From assembly GCA_016081115.2 (NCBI GenBank), contig CM071931.1, forward strand, positions 31,968,317 to 32,032,316: a DNA stretch of 64,000 bases. Reading direction: 5' to 3'. A program made the position numbers and the translations under genes. The notes under the pieces are model-generated. The model worked only from the letters and a program-made list of their open reading frames with translations. It made no database searches and was not told the DNA's origin. The DNA comes from Rehmannia glutinosa. Taxonomy: Eukaryota; Streptophyta; Magnoliopsida; Lamiales; Orobanchaceae. Shown here one piece after another: positions 18,624-31,200 of the stretch; the first letter of the stretch is position 1; each line of letters begins with the position of its first letter.

Positions 18624-20878
18624 TGTTAAGTTGGTTTTATACCAACGTATTGAGTATTCTAGACTAGGAATTTGCATTATTTTCGGGTATTTTTAGTGTC
18701 GTTTGAGTCGAATTCATTTAATTAGTTGTCGTTTAAGAGTCGGGACTAATCTTGGAAGCCGAAATTGGGTAAAAACGATGAAAAACGTGTTTGGACGATG
18801 AAGATCGAATTTTAGAAGTGGAAAAACGGAAAAATATTGAAAAGATAAAGACGATTAATTGGGGGTAAAAGATCGAAATGAGATTTTTAGTGGAAAAACG
18901 GAAAAATATTGAGCAAGATCTTGATTTATAATCAAACAAAAAATAAAAAAACCGGTCAAAGTTAAATTTTTTTCATTTTGGCAAGACGAATAAGACGATA
19001 TTTGACAAAAAAAATAAAAAAGGGGGTAAAATACAACATTCTTTCGGGTTTTCATAATCTCGATGTTATGGTTTCTCTTGAATGAACATTTTGGATAAGT
19101 GACTTATCCAAAAATATATTCTAAATTAACCACCAAACAAGTTATTAATTTATTATTATGGAATAGATTTTATATACAAAAAGTCATTCGAAAAATACTT
19201 GCAAAAAAAAAAACGGTTTATTATCAAGTTTGGAGCATATATCTTTGTACATAATAAACAATACAATCATTTCATTTTGGTAAATTAATAAAATGCTTTC
19301 TTCTTTTTGACTAGCGAACCAGGTAATTCTTAATATTTTGAGTTAAGATAGTAAGATTTATTGGTTTTTTAAATTTAACTCAATTTTTTTATACGAACTA
19401 GACCTTCGGTTGAATTGGTTGAAAAACGATGCGGTCCAACTCAGATAATCTATTTTAACAAGGTCATGGTTTCTTTTCAGATCGCTAAAAGCGGTCCACT
19501 CCGAGCGCTTTTAACATTTTCTCATGGCATACAAAGCAAGCTCGCCAGGCCGGTTATTGTATCAATGATATTGAGTTGCTAATCTTGATTTTGGTCATCG
19601 GGCAAAGAGATAGGACGTCGAGGTGTTTGGGGGCTATATATGAAGAGGGACAAAGTGGTAAGCAGGCATGGGTAATCTCCAAGATGGTGAAAGGCGGCGT
19701 AAAAAAGATCATTCAAGATGATTTTAAAAAATCTTTTGTGTTGTTTCATGCATTTACATCTGCTTTGAAGTTGATTATTGCAGAGCAAGAGATGCTAAGC
19801 CAATGCTACTTGGCCATGATGGGGGAGCATGGCGAATGACGCGGCCAAGATCATATGCATGCGCGCCAAGAGATAATGCGCCGCCGGAAACGACGACGAC
19901 GCCCGGAGTGGGCCTTTTATTTCGTGGGCTTTTCGACGGATTTTCGAGGGTTTCGCGCTTATAAATATTAGAATGCACGTACAAACAAGGGGTCGGACAT
20001 TTTTTTGAGCACAACGCAAGGCAAGAGACTCAGAACTAGGGTTCGGGACGACAATTGGAGGCACTTCTCATCTGGACACAGAGAGAATTCCTTCTCTTTT
20101 CTTCTCAATTCTTTCTTTGCTTTTCTTTGTCGATTTCTTGAGATGTATAATTATTTCTTCATGAGTTTTTATACATCCATTATGAGCTAAACCTATATTT
20201 CTAGGGGATTGATGTAACTTACGTTTGAACCTATGTTTTGATTTCCAGTTTATGCAATTTGCATATTATTTAATCTATTTGTGCTATTTGATTTGATTGC
20301 ATCTGGATTATCTGATCAATAATTTATGTTGTTTGGCGTGTTTGATTTGACGCTCGAGAGAGGTAATTGAACGCCTGGCCATAGAATAACACAACCTAGG
20401 GTTTCATAGAACCGAGAGGTTTATGAATCTTTTGAAGCCTGTGATAGAATATTCATTGAGCGTATTAGGGTTTAATTTATGATTTTTATAGAGATATCGA
20501 AATCAGAAATTGGAACCTAGAATCACTTGGCACTCGAGAGAGGAAGTGATAAACGGTAGGAATATTGGCTTATAGATTAATAACTTGTGATTAATGAACT
20601 GGATTGAAAACATAGGGGATAACTAAGTGAAATCAACCCTCTAGAATTCATATCTTAAGTGTTTGATAATTTGTCTGAACCAATTAATTGCTTATTTTAG
20701 TTTTATTTTTAGTTTAATAAATCTTCATCTCTTTTCGATTTCTAGATAGAGTTAAGTTATTTTAATTATAGTACTTAGTATAAAATTCGATAACAATCCC
20801 TGTGGAGACGATAACCCTACTTTCAAAACCTATACTAAAACTTGACACCGTACGCTTACGGTAAGAATTTCGCGATCA
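18624..20878 (+). mobile_element. LTR-like sequence of a large gypsy/LARD-type element
   Basis: It starts TGTTAAGTTGG and ends GCGATCA. It holds a TATA box (TTATAAATATT, 19959-19969), a presumed transcribed leader, and near the 3' end an AATCCCTGTGGAGACGATA-type segment that is common at the end of plant gypsy LTRs. ORFs inside (e.g. 19576-19839) have no recognisable domain. No internal region or second copy is present; it may be a solo LTR. No duplication is visible because another LTR adjoins it. Confidence 0.5.
19959..19969 (+). promoter_or_regulatory. TATA box
   Basis: TTATAAATATT about 30 bp upstream of a GAGCACAACGCAAGG-type leader in the LTR-like sequence. Confidence 0.5.
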
Positions 20879-20880
20879 AG

Positions 20881-22325
20881 TGGTTACGAAAATCTGGAGG
20901 GGGTGACTAGATTTTCTTGATTTTTCTCATCTTTTCCGTATATATGAAAAACTCTCAAGAATGTAAGAAATAGTAAGAAGAATGAATACTATGATTTATA
21001 GTGGTTCGACTCACCTAGAGCTTAATCCACTACCACCCGGTATATCCGAATGAATTTTGAAAAGAAAATGTTATTAATCGATACCAAACGATTACAACTT
21101 CAACGAGAACAGCACCAAACTCTTCTTACACCACAACCTTGAAGAGCATCAAACTCTTCAACACCTCGAATAGCACCAAACTCTTCAACACGAAAATCAC
21201 CAAACTTTTCAACCAACTTACTCTAATCAACCAAACATGTTCTTGCCAAAAGAACACTAACAATGACTTTTTGTTTTGGATGATGTTCAAATTCAATCAA
21301 GATTGCACTTTGAATGAAATATTACAACTCAAAAGTGCAAGTGTAATCAAGAAAGAATGCCTAATAAGCAAGATTTGAAAGGGTAGTGCTTCGTCTATTA
21401 CAACAAGAATGTTGAAAATGAAGTATAATAAATTTGCTAAGATTTTGTTGCGTTGTGTTGTAGAATTGTGTTGTATATTGTGTTGTGTTTGATCCTTCCA
21501 AATCTTCAACTATTTATAGAGAAGCTTCAAGATTTTATTTCCAACATAGGCTCCTCCAATTTGAAATTTGTCTGTAAAAGAAGGATCAAAAGATCAACCA
21601 AAATGGTTAAGAATTGATAAGGTAAATATTGTTGATAAGTGTTGCTGCAACGGATAGGATTTGCTGTCAAATTGTTATAGCGACCGGTCGCTATGTATTA
21701 AATTTGAAAGTTTAAACCTTTGGATCAAGATTTGATACGGGTTGCTATCAAGAAAGACCAGTCTCTATATAGGGTGACTGGTCTCTATACCATAGGGACC
21801 GGTTGCTATCAACACAGAGAAGAAAATGAATTTTCAGGTACAGGTTGCTGTCACGGGTTGTTGTGCTAGAGAGACCGGTTGTTGTACCATAGAGACCGAT
21901 CGATGTACCATAAAGACCGATGATTGTCAATACAGAGTTAAAAATGAACTTTGAGCAAAATACAGGTATCGGTCACCCTCTATAGCAACCGGTCGCTGTC
22001 ACTTCTTAAAAATCCTCTGTTTTTTAATATTTTGAAGAACACACAGGTACCGGTCCCCCTCAATATAGGGACTTCTTTGTTTTTTGAAAAATTTGTAAAA
22101 TTTTCAAGTACCGGTTGCTGTCTATAGCGATCGGTTGACCTCAAGACCGAGATTTCTCCGAAATTTGATAAAAATAAAGTTCAAGTAATACTTCATAAAA
22201 AATCGATTAAAGTAATTAAAACATTTGAGTTATTCTAGTATTTTGACATCATTCGATAAAATTTATTTTGGTTTATAAATCGAAAATATGAAATTATCAA
22301 AATCAGAAATAACTTTGTTCTAACA
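20881..22325 (-). mobile_element. Solo LTR distantly related to F1
   Basis: The left part, GGTTACGAAAATCTGGAGGG and the following text, aligns with the F1 LTR start (GGCTACGATAATCTAGAGGG). The order of features is also the same: ACC/CTTC-rich block, minus-strand TATA box (CTCTATAAATAG, 21509-21520), then a palindrome-like array (21680-22142) and an AT-rich end with CTAACA. The first 16 or so bases of the F1 LTR have no clear match, and no target duplication was found. Confidence 0.55.
21680..22142. repeat. Diverged palindrome array in the F1-related LTR
   Basis: Words such as GCGACCGGTCGCT, GAGACCAGTCTC, GACTGGTCTC, GGGACCGGTTGC, GAGACCGATCGATG, TACCGGT (three times) and GCGATCGGTTGAC recur at 30-60 bp. 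They preserve the ACCGGT-like centre but not the exact F1 word. The array starts 160 bp upstream of the TATA box. Confidence 0.6.
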
Positions 22326-22357
22326 GATGGTATGCCCAATATCAGCCCCATCCCCGC

Positions 22358-23007
22358 TAGGGATGTAAAAGAAGCGAATCTTTTTTATTCGATTCATTAT
22401 TCGAATTCGTATATTGACATGCGAATTCGAAAAATTAGAATACTAATCCAAATAACAATATTTATTTTGATTCCCATAATATGCGAATATGAATATGAAT
22501 ATCATTATATTAGATTCGAGTATTCGAAAGAATATTCGAGTAGTATTATATATATAATTATATTTATATTTATACAAATCATAATATTTATACATATAAG
22601 TATATAATTATTTATGTAGATTATTAATATATAATAAACCATGTATTCAATTATAAAAATCCAAACTAATAAGCCCATATATAATTATATTCTTATAATA
22701 TATTCTTGATGGACTCGTCAGACCACATTAGTCTAACAATTTCATGATCCAGAGTTATTATTTAGATTCTGATTCTGATTATTATTGCAATCTAATCAGA
22801 TATTGTAGGAAAAAAGATAAGGATATGTTATGATTTCCAATATTAATATTCGAATTGACTCTTATGTATTCGCATATATTTTCAAATAAGAATAAGAATC
22901 GGTTTTTATATTCGAACGTCAAGAATATGAATAAGAATATTCTCTAAATGAGCCGAATATGAATAGAATATCTTGATATTCGACTCGATTCGATTCTTTT
23001 ACCCCTA
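22358..23007. mobile_element. AT-rich hAT-like MITE (about 650 bp)
   Basis: The ends TAGGGATGTAAAAGAAGCGA and the inverse of TCGATTCTTTTACCCCTA form an imperfect inverted repeat. The flanks ATCCCCGC and GTCCCCAC agree at 6 of 8 positions, suggesting a decayed 8-bp duplication. The interior is AT-rich with GAATAT runs. Confidence 0.5.
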
Positions 23008-23084
23008 GTCCCCACCCATTCCATCCCTACCGTAATTACCAAAATAACCTTTACTTTTGATTTGTTCAAATTTGACAAATATAA

Positions 23085-23830
23085 GAGTTCATATCGTGAT
23101 AACTTATTTTATAATGTGATATGACTTAGTTTATACCGTGACAGCTTATTTCATAACGTGATACCTATTTTATAATGTGATAACGTGATAACTTACTTTA
23201 TAACGTGATATGGTTTATTTCATACCGTGACAACTTATTTCATAACGTGATATGGCTTATTTCATAACGTGATATGGCTTATTTCATATTGTGATTATTT
23301 CATAACGTGATAATTATTTTATAACGTGATAGCTTATTTTATAACGTAACATGGCTTATTTCATACCGTGACAACTTATTTCATAACGTGATAACTATTT
23401 TATAACGTGATAACGTTATAACTTATTTTATAACGTGATATGGCTTATTTCATATCGTGACAACTTATTACATAACGTGATAACTATTTTATAACGCGAT
23501 AACTTATTTTATAACGTGATATGGCTTATTTCATACCGTGACAACTTATTTTATAACGTGATAACTTATTTTATAATGTGATATGGCTTATTTCATACCG
23601 TGACAGCTTATTTATAACGTGATAACTTATTTTATAACGTGATATGACTTATTTCATACCGTGACAACTTATTTCATAACGTGATAACTATTTTATAACG
23701 TGATATGGCTTATTTCATACCGTGACAGCTTATTTTATGACGTGATAACTTATTTTATAACGTGATATGACTTATTTCATACCGTGACAACTTATTTCAT
23801 AACGTGATAACTATTTTATAACGTGTTACA
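23085..23830. repeat. Minisatellite, 19-22-bp units with higher-order pattern
   Basis: About 35 units of three related kinds: ATAACGTGATAACTTATTTT, ATAACGTGATATGGCTTATT, and ATACCGTGACAACTTATTTC. They often follow each other in a fixed three-unit order of about 61 bp, e.g. repeated from 23640 to 23820. No gene. Confidence 0.85.
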
Positions 23831-24000
23831 TTATAACGTGTTACATTATAACACGTTATATATTATAACGTGTTATATTGTAACACTTTATATTATAACG
23901 TGTTATATACTATAACGTGACGTGTTATATGTATATATATATATATTATAATTTGTTACATTATAACACGTTATATTATAACGTATTACATTACGCGTTA
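23831..24000. repeat. Tandem ATAACGTGTTAC-type repeats
   Basis: A second array with the related core TTATAACGTGTTACATTATA, partly palindromic (ATAACACGTTATAT), with a short (TA)n run near 23933. Confidence 0.7.
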
Positions 24001-25200
24001 TAAATATTATTTTAAACATATAATAAACACGATAATTAGTTTAAAAAATAAAAAAAGAATCGAAGTTATTTTAAAATCAAAAAGTTATAAAATATTAAAT
24101 ATGAAAATTTAAAATAAAACTATACACTTTTTTTAAGCATTTGCCATTTATTTAAAAAAATCTTAAAATTAAAAAATAATAAAACTCAAAATTATTTTCG
24201 AAAAGTTATTTTTTTATACTAAACGATTTTATAAAAATCTGAATTTATTTTAATAAAACTACAACTTGTGTTAAAAATCTAAAAATAAAGAAAATGTATT
24301 TTATGTGAAAAAGAAATATGACCCCACCTACTTTTTGCTATTCCACCTACTTTTTGCTTCTGTATTCTAGTGTCAAAGATATTTGGGTAAAAAAACCATA
24401 AAAGTTGGTAGAAAAGATAGTTTCTTATATGTTAGGTTAGAAAAGAAGTTGATCTATCTTGTGTGGCTATTTTTTCCTATTTACTCTATTATTTATTGCA
24501 TTTATTTAATAGTCAAATCTAAGAGCCATCTTAAAAGTTTGCCAGATATCCATTGTGCTAATTCTTATTGATCCTCTGATCCAGCAGTTTTTTAAGCCGC
24601 CAAATTTCAGCCTAAAATGTGATTAAATACTCCAACCATTCCAGTAAGGATGTTCCATATTTTATTTTGATTTGCCTCACCATGTTTCTCCATTAATATA
24701 AAATATCAATTCAGCATTAATACCATTTAGTCTAACTTTAAAAGAATTAACTTAAATCATTTTTACTCGCACATTTTTCTTACCTAAATAAAAAAAGTAT
24801 GTAGATATGGATATTAAATCGTACCATAAATTCTGTATTGCAATTATTTTGCTTCCTTTTTTTCAATAGAATAATATTTTTCATACAAAAATCAATTTTG
24901 TTTATAATTATTGTGTAGTCTCACCATATATTTCATTACAATTCATTTCGCAAGAATGGCACAAAATTCACTTTAATTATTAACTCATTTTATTTGGGTA
25001 TATATTTAACAAAATGTAAACTTTTGGAATTTATAATTACATATGTTACGTTTAATAACTATATGCTGTACACAAATTAAAATAAGTTGGCGATGATAAA
25101 AATAATTATACAGAGATGTATTAGTATTTTCAACCAGAGCCTTTCTTTAACTTCAAAAGTACTTATTTTGAATTTACACAAAGTTTTACTTTTTTGAGCT
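24001..25200. other. AT-rich intergenic sequence
   Basis: No gene recognised. A short direct duplication CCACCTACTTTTTGCT lies near 24325-24360. The right end likely includes the NRPB7 3' untranslated region and polyadenylation region. Confidence 0.4.
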
Positions 25201-25280
25201 GGCCAAATATAATACACAGTTTCGTTAGAATAAATGCCGATTATGAAGAGCTAATACAACAGCCTTTGTACATTTCATCA

Positions 25281-28200
25281 TCAAGAGGTTGAACCTGGAT
25301 CACTGATCACACCCAGAAAGTCATCTTTTATGGTGCCAATGCAGAACTGCAATACAAAGAAAATTAAAATTAAAATAAAAAGATCTTAAAAAGATAGAAT
25401 ACTATTTAGGCAGAATAATTTACCTACCCATTTACTCATTCGAATAAGGTTATTATTCCTCTTCATATTAATAAGCTAATTTACTAGGATTTGACTGCAT
25501 AATGTTTGACAAAAGCCTATCGTTTCGGAGCTATATGCTAAACAACAGTGCAGATTATGCAAAATACGTGAAGACAGAGGGAGGTACATACAATTTCTGT
25601 AGCATCAACTCGAGTTCCGATTATCTTCAGCCTAACTTCACTTTCTTTCTGAATTTTGACCTGTCAAATGATTTATATAAAAAGAATTGATGCGTCTTTT
25701 GGAATATTACAACAAGAGATTACATATATGTGGACATGAGAGAAAGAAGACAAAGGCCGAGGGGGTACATACAGATCCATCTGAAGTTGTGTAATTAGGC
25801 ATATCGCCAGATTGGAACTCCATATCATCAGGTATCAACTACAGAAAAACAAAAATAGGAATTTCAAATCAGACTTTGCGATGAACAGATAGCCACAATT
25901 TGGTAAAATTTGCAGAGGATAATTTTCCTGGAAGATAAGATGTTGGCACAAATCCAAAAGGCTAATACTAAAGCGTTGCTGAATATTAAGAAAATAAACG
26001 TTTGATAGCTCATAGTTTTCGAACAAAACTCATTTGACTTAAAGAAGTATCTACAGAAATCTTAATCAAATACAACCACAGTGAAGATAAGAAAAATATG
26101 AAAACAGATAAGACTGTCAACTTAAAGACAAAAAAAAAAAAATGAAAGAAATGACAACTAGATGCACATATTTTTCTCTATTTTCAACTGAGTTACAGTG
26201 AAGAGAGACTTTTGAATTAACAATAGGGATGATTACAACTCCGCCTGCATATAGACAGGGCAACCCGTCTATATGTTGCCGGTCCCAAGCCCGGATAAAG
26301 GAGGAGAGTTGCGTTAGGTCGACAGCCAGCGTAAAACTCTTGTCATTTCCTTATGGTATGGATCATATAAGACATCGTGATAAGGCTAGGATGCTCCCCG
26401 TAAGGAGTGCGCCGCAGGGTCCGACTGCGGTGTCTTGGCAAGGACCGCTACACCTCCATAAGGGCTTGGGTGTAGTGAAAAATACACAAGAGCCCTCACA
26501 CACTAATAAGAGGAACACAAATGATAATAAGAAAATTAGAAAGTATAGAATTGGCAAATGAACATAGGTACTTTGTGAGGTAAAACTATAGAGCTCATGC
26601 AGATATTATGAAAAGACGAAACATAGATATTATGTGTATCCAAGAGACTAAATGGGTAGGCGAGAAGGCTAAGACACTAGATACTACCGGTTACAAGCTT
26701 TGGTATAGTGGAAAGGATAGAACTAGGAATGGGGTGGGTATCATTGTAGATCCTCTCTTCATAGATCAAGTAGTAGGAGTAACTAGAAAAGGAGATAGAA
26801 TCATATCCCTTAAAATTGTAGTAGGTAACGAACTTATAAATATTGTTAGTGTATATGCACCTCAAGTAGGATTAGATGATGCTACTAAGGCTAAATTTTG
26901 GGAAGATTTAGAAACTCTAATGCAATCAATCCTCAAAATGAAAAAGTCATCATAGGTGGAGACTTAAATGGACATGTTGGGAAGGATAATGAAGATTATG
27001 AAAGGGTCCATGGAGGATATGGCTTTAGCTCGCGTAACAATGAGGGTAGAACCATCCTAGACTTTGCAGTTGCTTATGATTTTATTATAGGTAATACCTT
27101 CTTTAAAAAGAGAGACGAACATTTAATCACATTTAAAAGTGGTCCTAACAAATCACAAATTGACTACTTTCTAACAGGAAAAAACGAGAAAAATATGCAA
27201 AAATTGCAAAGTAATACGGAGAAAGCCTCACCACCCAACATAGACTACTAGTTTTGGATATCAAACTTATTAACATACACTTAAAGAGAAAGAAAATTAA
27301 CATACCGAGAATTAAGTGGTGGAACTTAAAGAATATAGAAAAAAGAGATAGTTTTGTCAAATCTCTGGTAGAAACCATTGATTGGAAAGTGGAAGACAAA
27401 GCCGATGAAACATGGAACTATGTAACTACTCAAATGAAAAAGATCGCAAAAGAAACATTAGGGGTGTCAAATGGTAATAAATGGAATAAAGAGTCATGGT
27501 GGTGGAATCAAGAAATCCAAGAAAAGGTAAAGGAAAAACGAACTAGTTACAAAGTATTGTATTCTGTAAAACGAAGAAAACCTTAAAAGATATAAAGACG
27601 CCAAAAAAGAAGTAAAAAGATATATGAAGCAAAAAAAGGCATACGAAGATTTCTATAAGAAAAGATACTAAAGAAGGAGAGAAAGATATATATAAAATAG
27701 CAAAATTTAGAGAAAAACAAACAAGAGATCTAACCCAAATTAAATGCATAAAAGATGAGAATGAAAACATTTTAGTGAAAGACGAGGACATAAAAGATCG
27801 ATGGAAGAGGTATTTCAATAATCTTTTTAATGAACCGAAGAGAAATGAAGTCACATTGGGGAACAAAAAATCGAATAGAAACCGCACGCGTTTTATCGTA
27901 GAATTCAACTTCATGTTTCAGAAAAAACTAAACAAAAAAAACGCAAAGCGGTTGGCCAGATGATATACCAATTGAAGCCTGGAAATGTTTAGGTGGAGTT
28001 GGAATTTTGTCTTAAATTAAATTATTTAATGTTATTCTAAAAACTAAGAAAATGCCACGATGAATGGAGAAAAAGTATATTGATACCTATATATAAAAAC
28101 AAAGGGGATATACAAAATTGTGCAAATTCGGGAATTAAAAAAGTCATACAATGAAACTATGGGAAAGAGTTAATCAAAATAAGAAATGAAACTAGTATAT

Positions 28201-31200
28201 TAGATAATCAATTTTCATCGGGAAGAAAGAACTATACACTTGGGGTTTTATGAAATATAATGAGAAAACAAGATTTACATATCGGTTTATATTGATCTTG
28301 AAAAGGCATACGATAGAGCCAACCGTGATATAATGTTGCGCGTATTGGAAAAAAAGAGGAATAAAAATAGCCTACATAGATGCCATAAAAGATATGTATG
28401 ATGGTATAACAACAAGTATCAGGCCGGGAATATCCAGTGAATTCCCAAACACTATATAGGTTTGCATCGGGGATCCGCTCTAAGCCCGCACTTTTTATCC
28501 TAATAATTGATGAAATCACTAAACACTTACAAAAATCCATCCCTCGAATGTATGTTTTTTGCGGAGATATAGTTTTAATTGATGAAACAAGGGAAGGAGT
28601 AAATGCAAAATTGGAAGTTTGGAGAGAAGCAGGATCAAAAGGTTTTACTATAAGTAGGGCTAAAACAGAATACATGGAATGCCACTTTAGTAAAAACAAG
28701 AGGAACAATGAGCGAATGTTAAAATTGATTTGTATAACAAAAGGTTTTAAGTACTTGGATCTATAATTGAAGAGAACGGAGAAATCAATAAAGATGTCAA
28801 CATCAGGATCCGGGTTGGAATAAATGGAGGAGTGCATTTTCATCCTTTGTGGAGTAAAATACCATTAAAATTGAAAGGAAAATTTTTGTGGGGTGGTAGA
28901 TGCTTTATGGACGAGAATGTTGGGCGACTAAATATGAACACGAACAAAAAATGAGGGTAACAGAGATGAGAATGCTAAGATGGATGTGGGCTAGATTAGA
29001 TAGAATAAGAAACGAACACATTAGAAACAAAGTACTAAACGACGAGAAAATTAGAGAAACACGATTAAGATGGTTTGGACATGTTTTCGAGACCTTTAGA
29101 TGACCTTTAGATGCAAACGGCGTTTAGAAGTAGAGAATCACTCACACAAATCAAAAGGAAGAGGTAGACCTAAAAAGACTTGGAAAGAAGCTATTAAACA
29201 TGGGGGTGAAATAAACGAAAATATGGCTTATTTAAACGATGGCGCGATATGATCCAGTATCGCTTAGTTTGTTGTTGTTGTTGTTGTAATAGGGATGATT
29301 ACAAAAACACCCCGAGGTTTGAGTTAATTACAAAAAACCCAAGGATGTTTCAAAATTACAAAAAACCCTTTCAGGTTTCATTTTGTCTTAAATTTAAGGG
29401 GGATATGTAATATTTATGTAAATGTGAGGGGGTCTTTTGAAAATCATCGGAAAAAATGTAAGACCGAATCAAACCTGAAGGGGTTTAATTTAATTTTCAA
29501 AGAACTCTTGGGGTTTTATGTTTTCGATTGACCTCATCGAACTTAAAGTTGCACTGGAATGCAAATTCTAGAATCACACTGGCCTCCAAAATGGCCACAC
29601 TATTGTTGGCTTCACCGAAAGTTTAAATATTCTTAGTGTGAATCGACGCAGAGGATGATGTCTATCGACAATGTCCATTTTAAATGAGAGCTAATTTTTT
29701 TATAAGGGATATTTCAACCATTTCAACGTGGAGTCAAAAGAGAAATAATATAATTTTTGTGGGGTGGTAGAGGGGACCAATTCAAGTTGCACTCGAATGA
29801 ACACTATCGATGGGCATCATTCTCGCCGATCCACTACTACTAAACGAGAAATGCTTTTGTGACAATAGTATGGAGGCGGGTGATTTCGAAATTTGCATTT
29901 TGGCAACATTTGTCTAGAAATACAAAGTGTCAAACATCTTCAAGCTCATTCGAGTCCTCTTCAAGGCATAATATTGAGGCTCTGTTCACCAAAATGCTAG
30001 GTACGTCGGGTTAATATTGTGATCGTAAACTCAAGCACGCCGCGGATAGGGACTGGGTCACTTGGCGCTCGGTAAATTAAATATTCTTATGTTCATGCAA
30101 GTTGTATTTATATACCAATTTTTATTATAAGTATATTTAATCATTCATTTTCTTTGTTTTTTTAGGATGATCCAACTATTTCTCCAAATGCTTTTGTGAT
30201 GGAGTGAGTCTTTATTTGGCAAGCTAGAAATACCATTTAAGAAATCAGAGCTGAAAACACAAGGCACAAGCAACTTGCCAGCTCACCCTCTACGTTATTT
30301 GTCATCACAACTTAGGTTTGGAGCTAATCTTGAGCAAGTAAATTCTTCTTCATGCCACGATTGATCGTGCAGTATTCTGGTTGTTCGCGTACTAATGTTA
30401 TAATAGCGTTTCTTATTCTAGTGTTTAAATGTGTGATTTCTTGTTGTTTTTAATTATGTAATTCAATTCTATTTTTTCATTAAACATTCGTGTTGTATGT
30501 TTTATTATGTAATCGGGTTTTGATTCAATGGTATTTCATATTCAAGTTATCCGGAAATTGTGAATGTATTTAATATTTCAAATCACTTTCCAAAAATTAA
30601 AATTAAAAAAATAAAAAAAATAAAATTATAGGCGCCAATGACAAAAAAAGTTAATTTTTGCAGCACCCGCCATTGCATTTGGCGCCTGCATTATAGGCGC
30701 CATTAGCAATGACGCATGCACCCAAAACTAAAAACTTCCCCTCCCCCAAACTTAGCCAAACTTTGCAAGATTTTGTGGCATTTGCCACAAACAGTTCAAT
30801 CACCCAACTTAAAACAACTACAACAACGTATTGTTATTTAAAGGAAGCAACTACAACAATGTATTGTTATTTTAAAGGCATGATAAAACTGAGAAAACAA
30901 TCAAAAGCAGATAGGGAGACAAAAACTTACACTCGAGTGTACACATGGATACAATAGATATTTCTTTGTTATACTTTCAGAAATAACTGGAGCAGCAATT
31001 ATCTCATACTTCCCCACAATTCTTCAATGTATTATAAATGGTCATTGTGTAAAAGCAAACAAAGTTTGTCAAACCCACATGCACAGACAAAAGGTTATGC
31101 TTAATGAATATTTTACATGCTACATATGATTGCAAAAACAATTTCAAAAAGCTTCATGCTATCATGCAATTATCTAAAGACTTGAAAAACATTGTACTCA

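Larger units (their letters stand above)
18427..23029. mobile_element. hAT-like element interrupted by LTR insertions and a MITE
   Basis: The outer ends TAGGGATG and CATCCCTA are inverted. The flanking GC-rich text (18427-18623, 22326-22357 and 23008-23029) is of the CCCCATCCCCGC type seen in plant hAT MITEs. The original element was probably about 250 bp and is now split by 18624-22325 and 22358-23007. No matching 8-bp outer duplication was found, so the outer limits are uncertain. Confidence 0.45.

Noticed and set aside
19576..19839. 87-codon ORF as a host gene
   Set aside because: Lies inside LTR-like sequence, no domain or intron structure, and the composition fits noncoding LTR.
20881..22325. 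Internal region belonging to the LTR at 18624-20878
   Set aside because: It aligns with the F1 LTR start and has its own TATA box and palindrome array, so it is a separate LTR.
23085..24000. CRISPR-like array
   Set aside because: Units are directly adjacent without unique spacers, in a plant nuclear context; it is a minisatellite.
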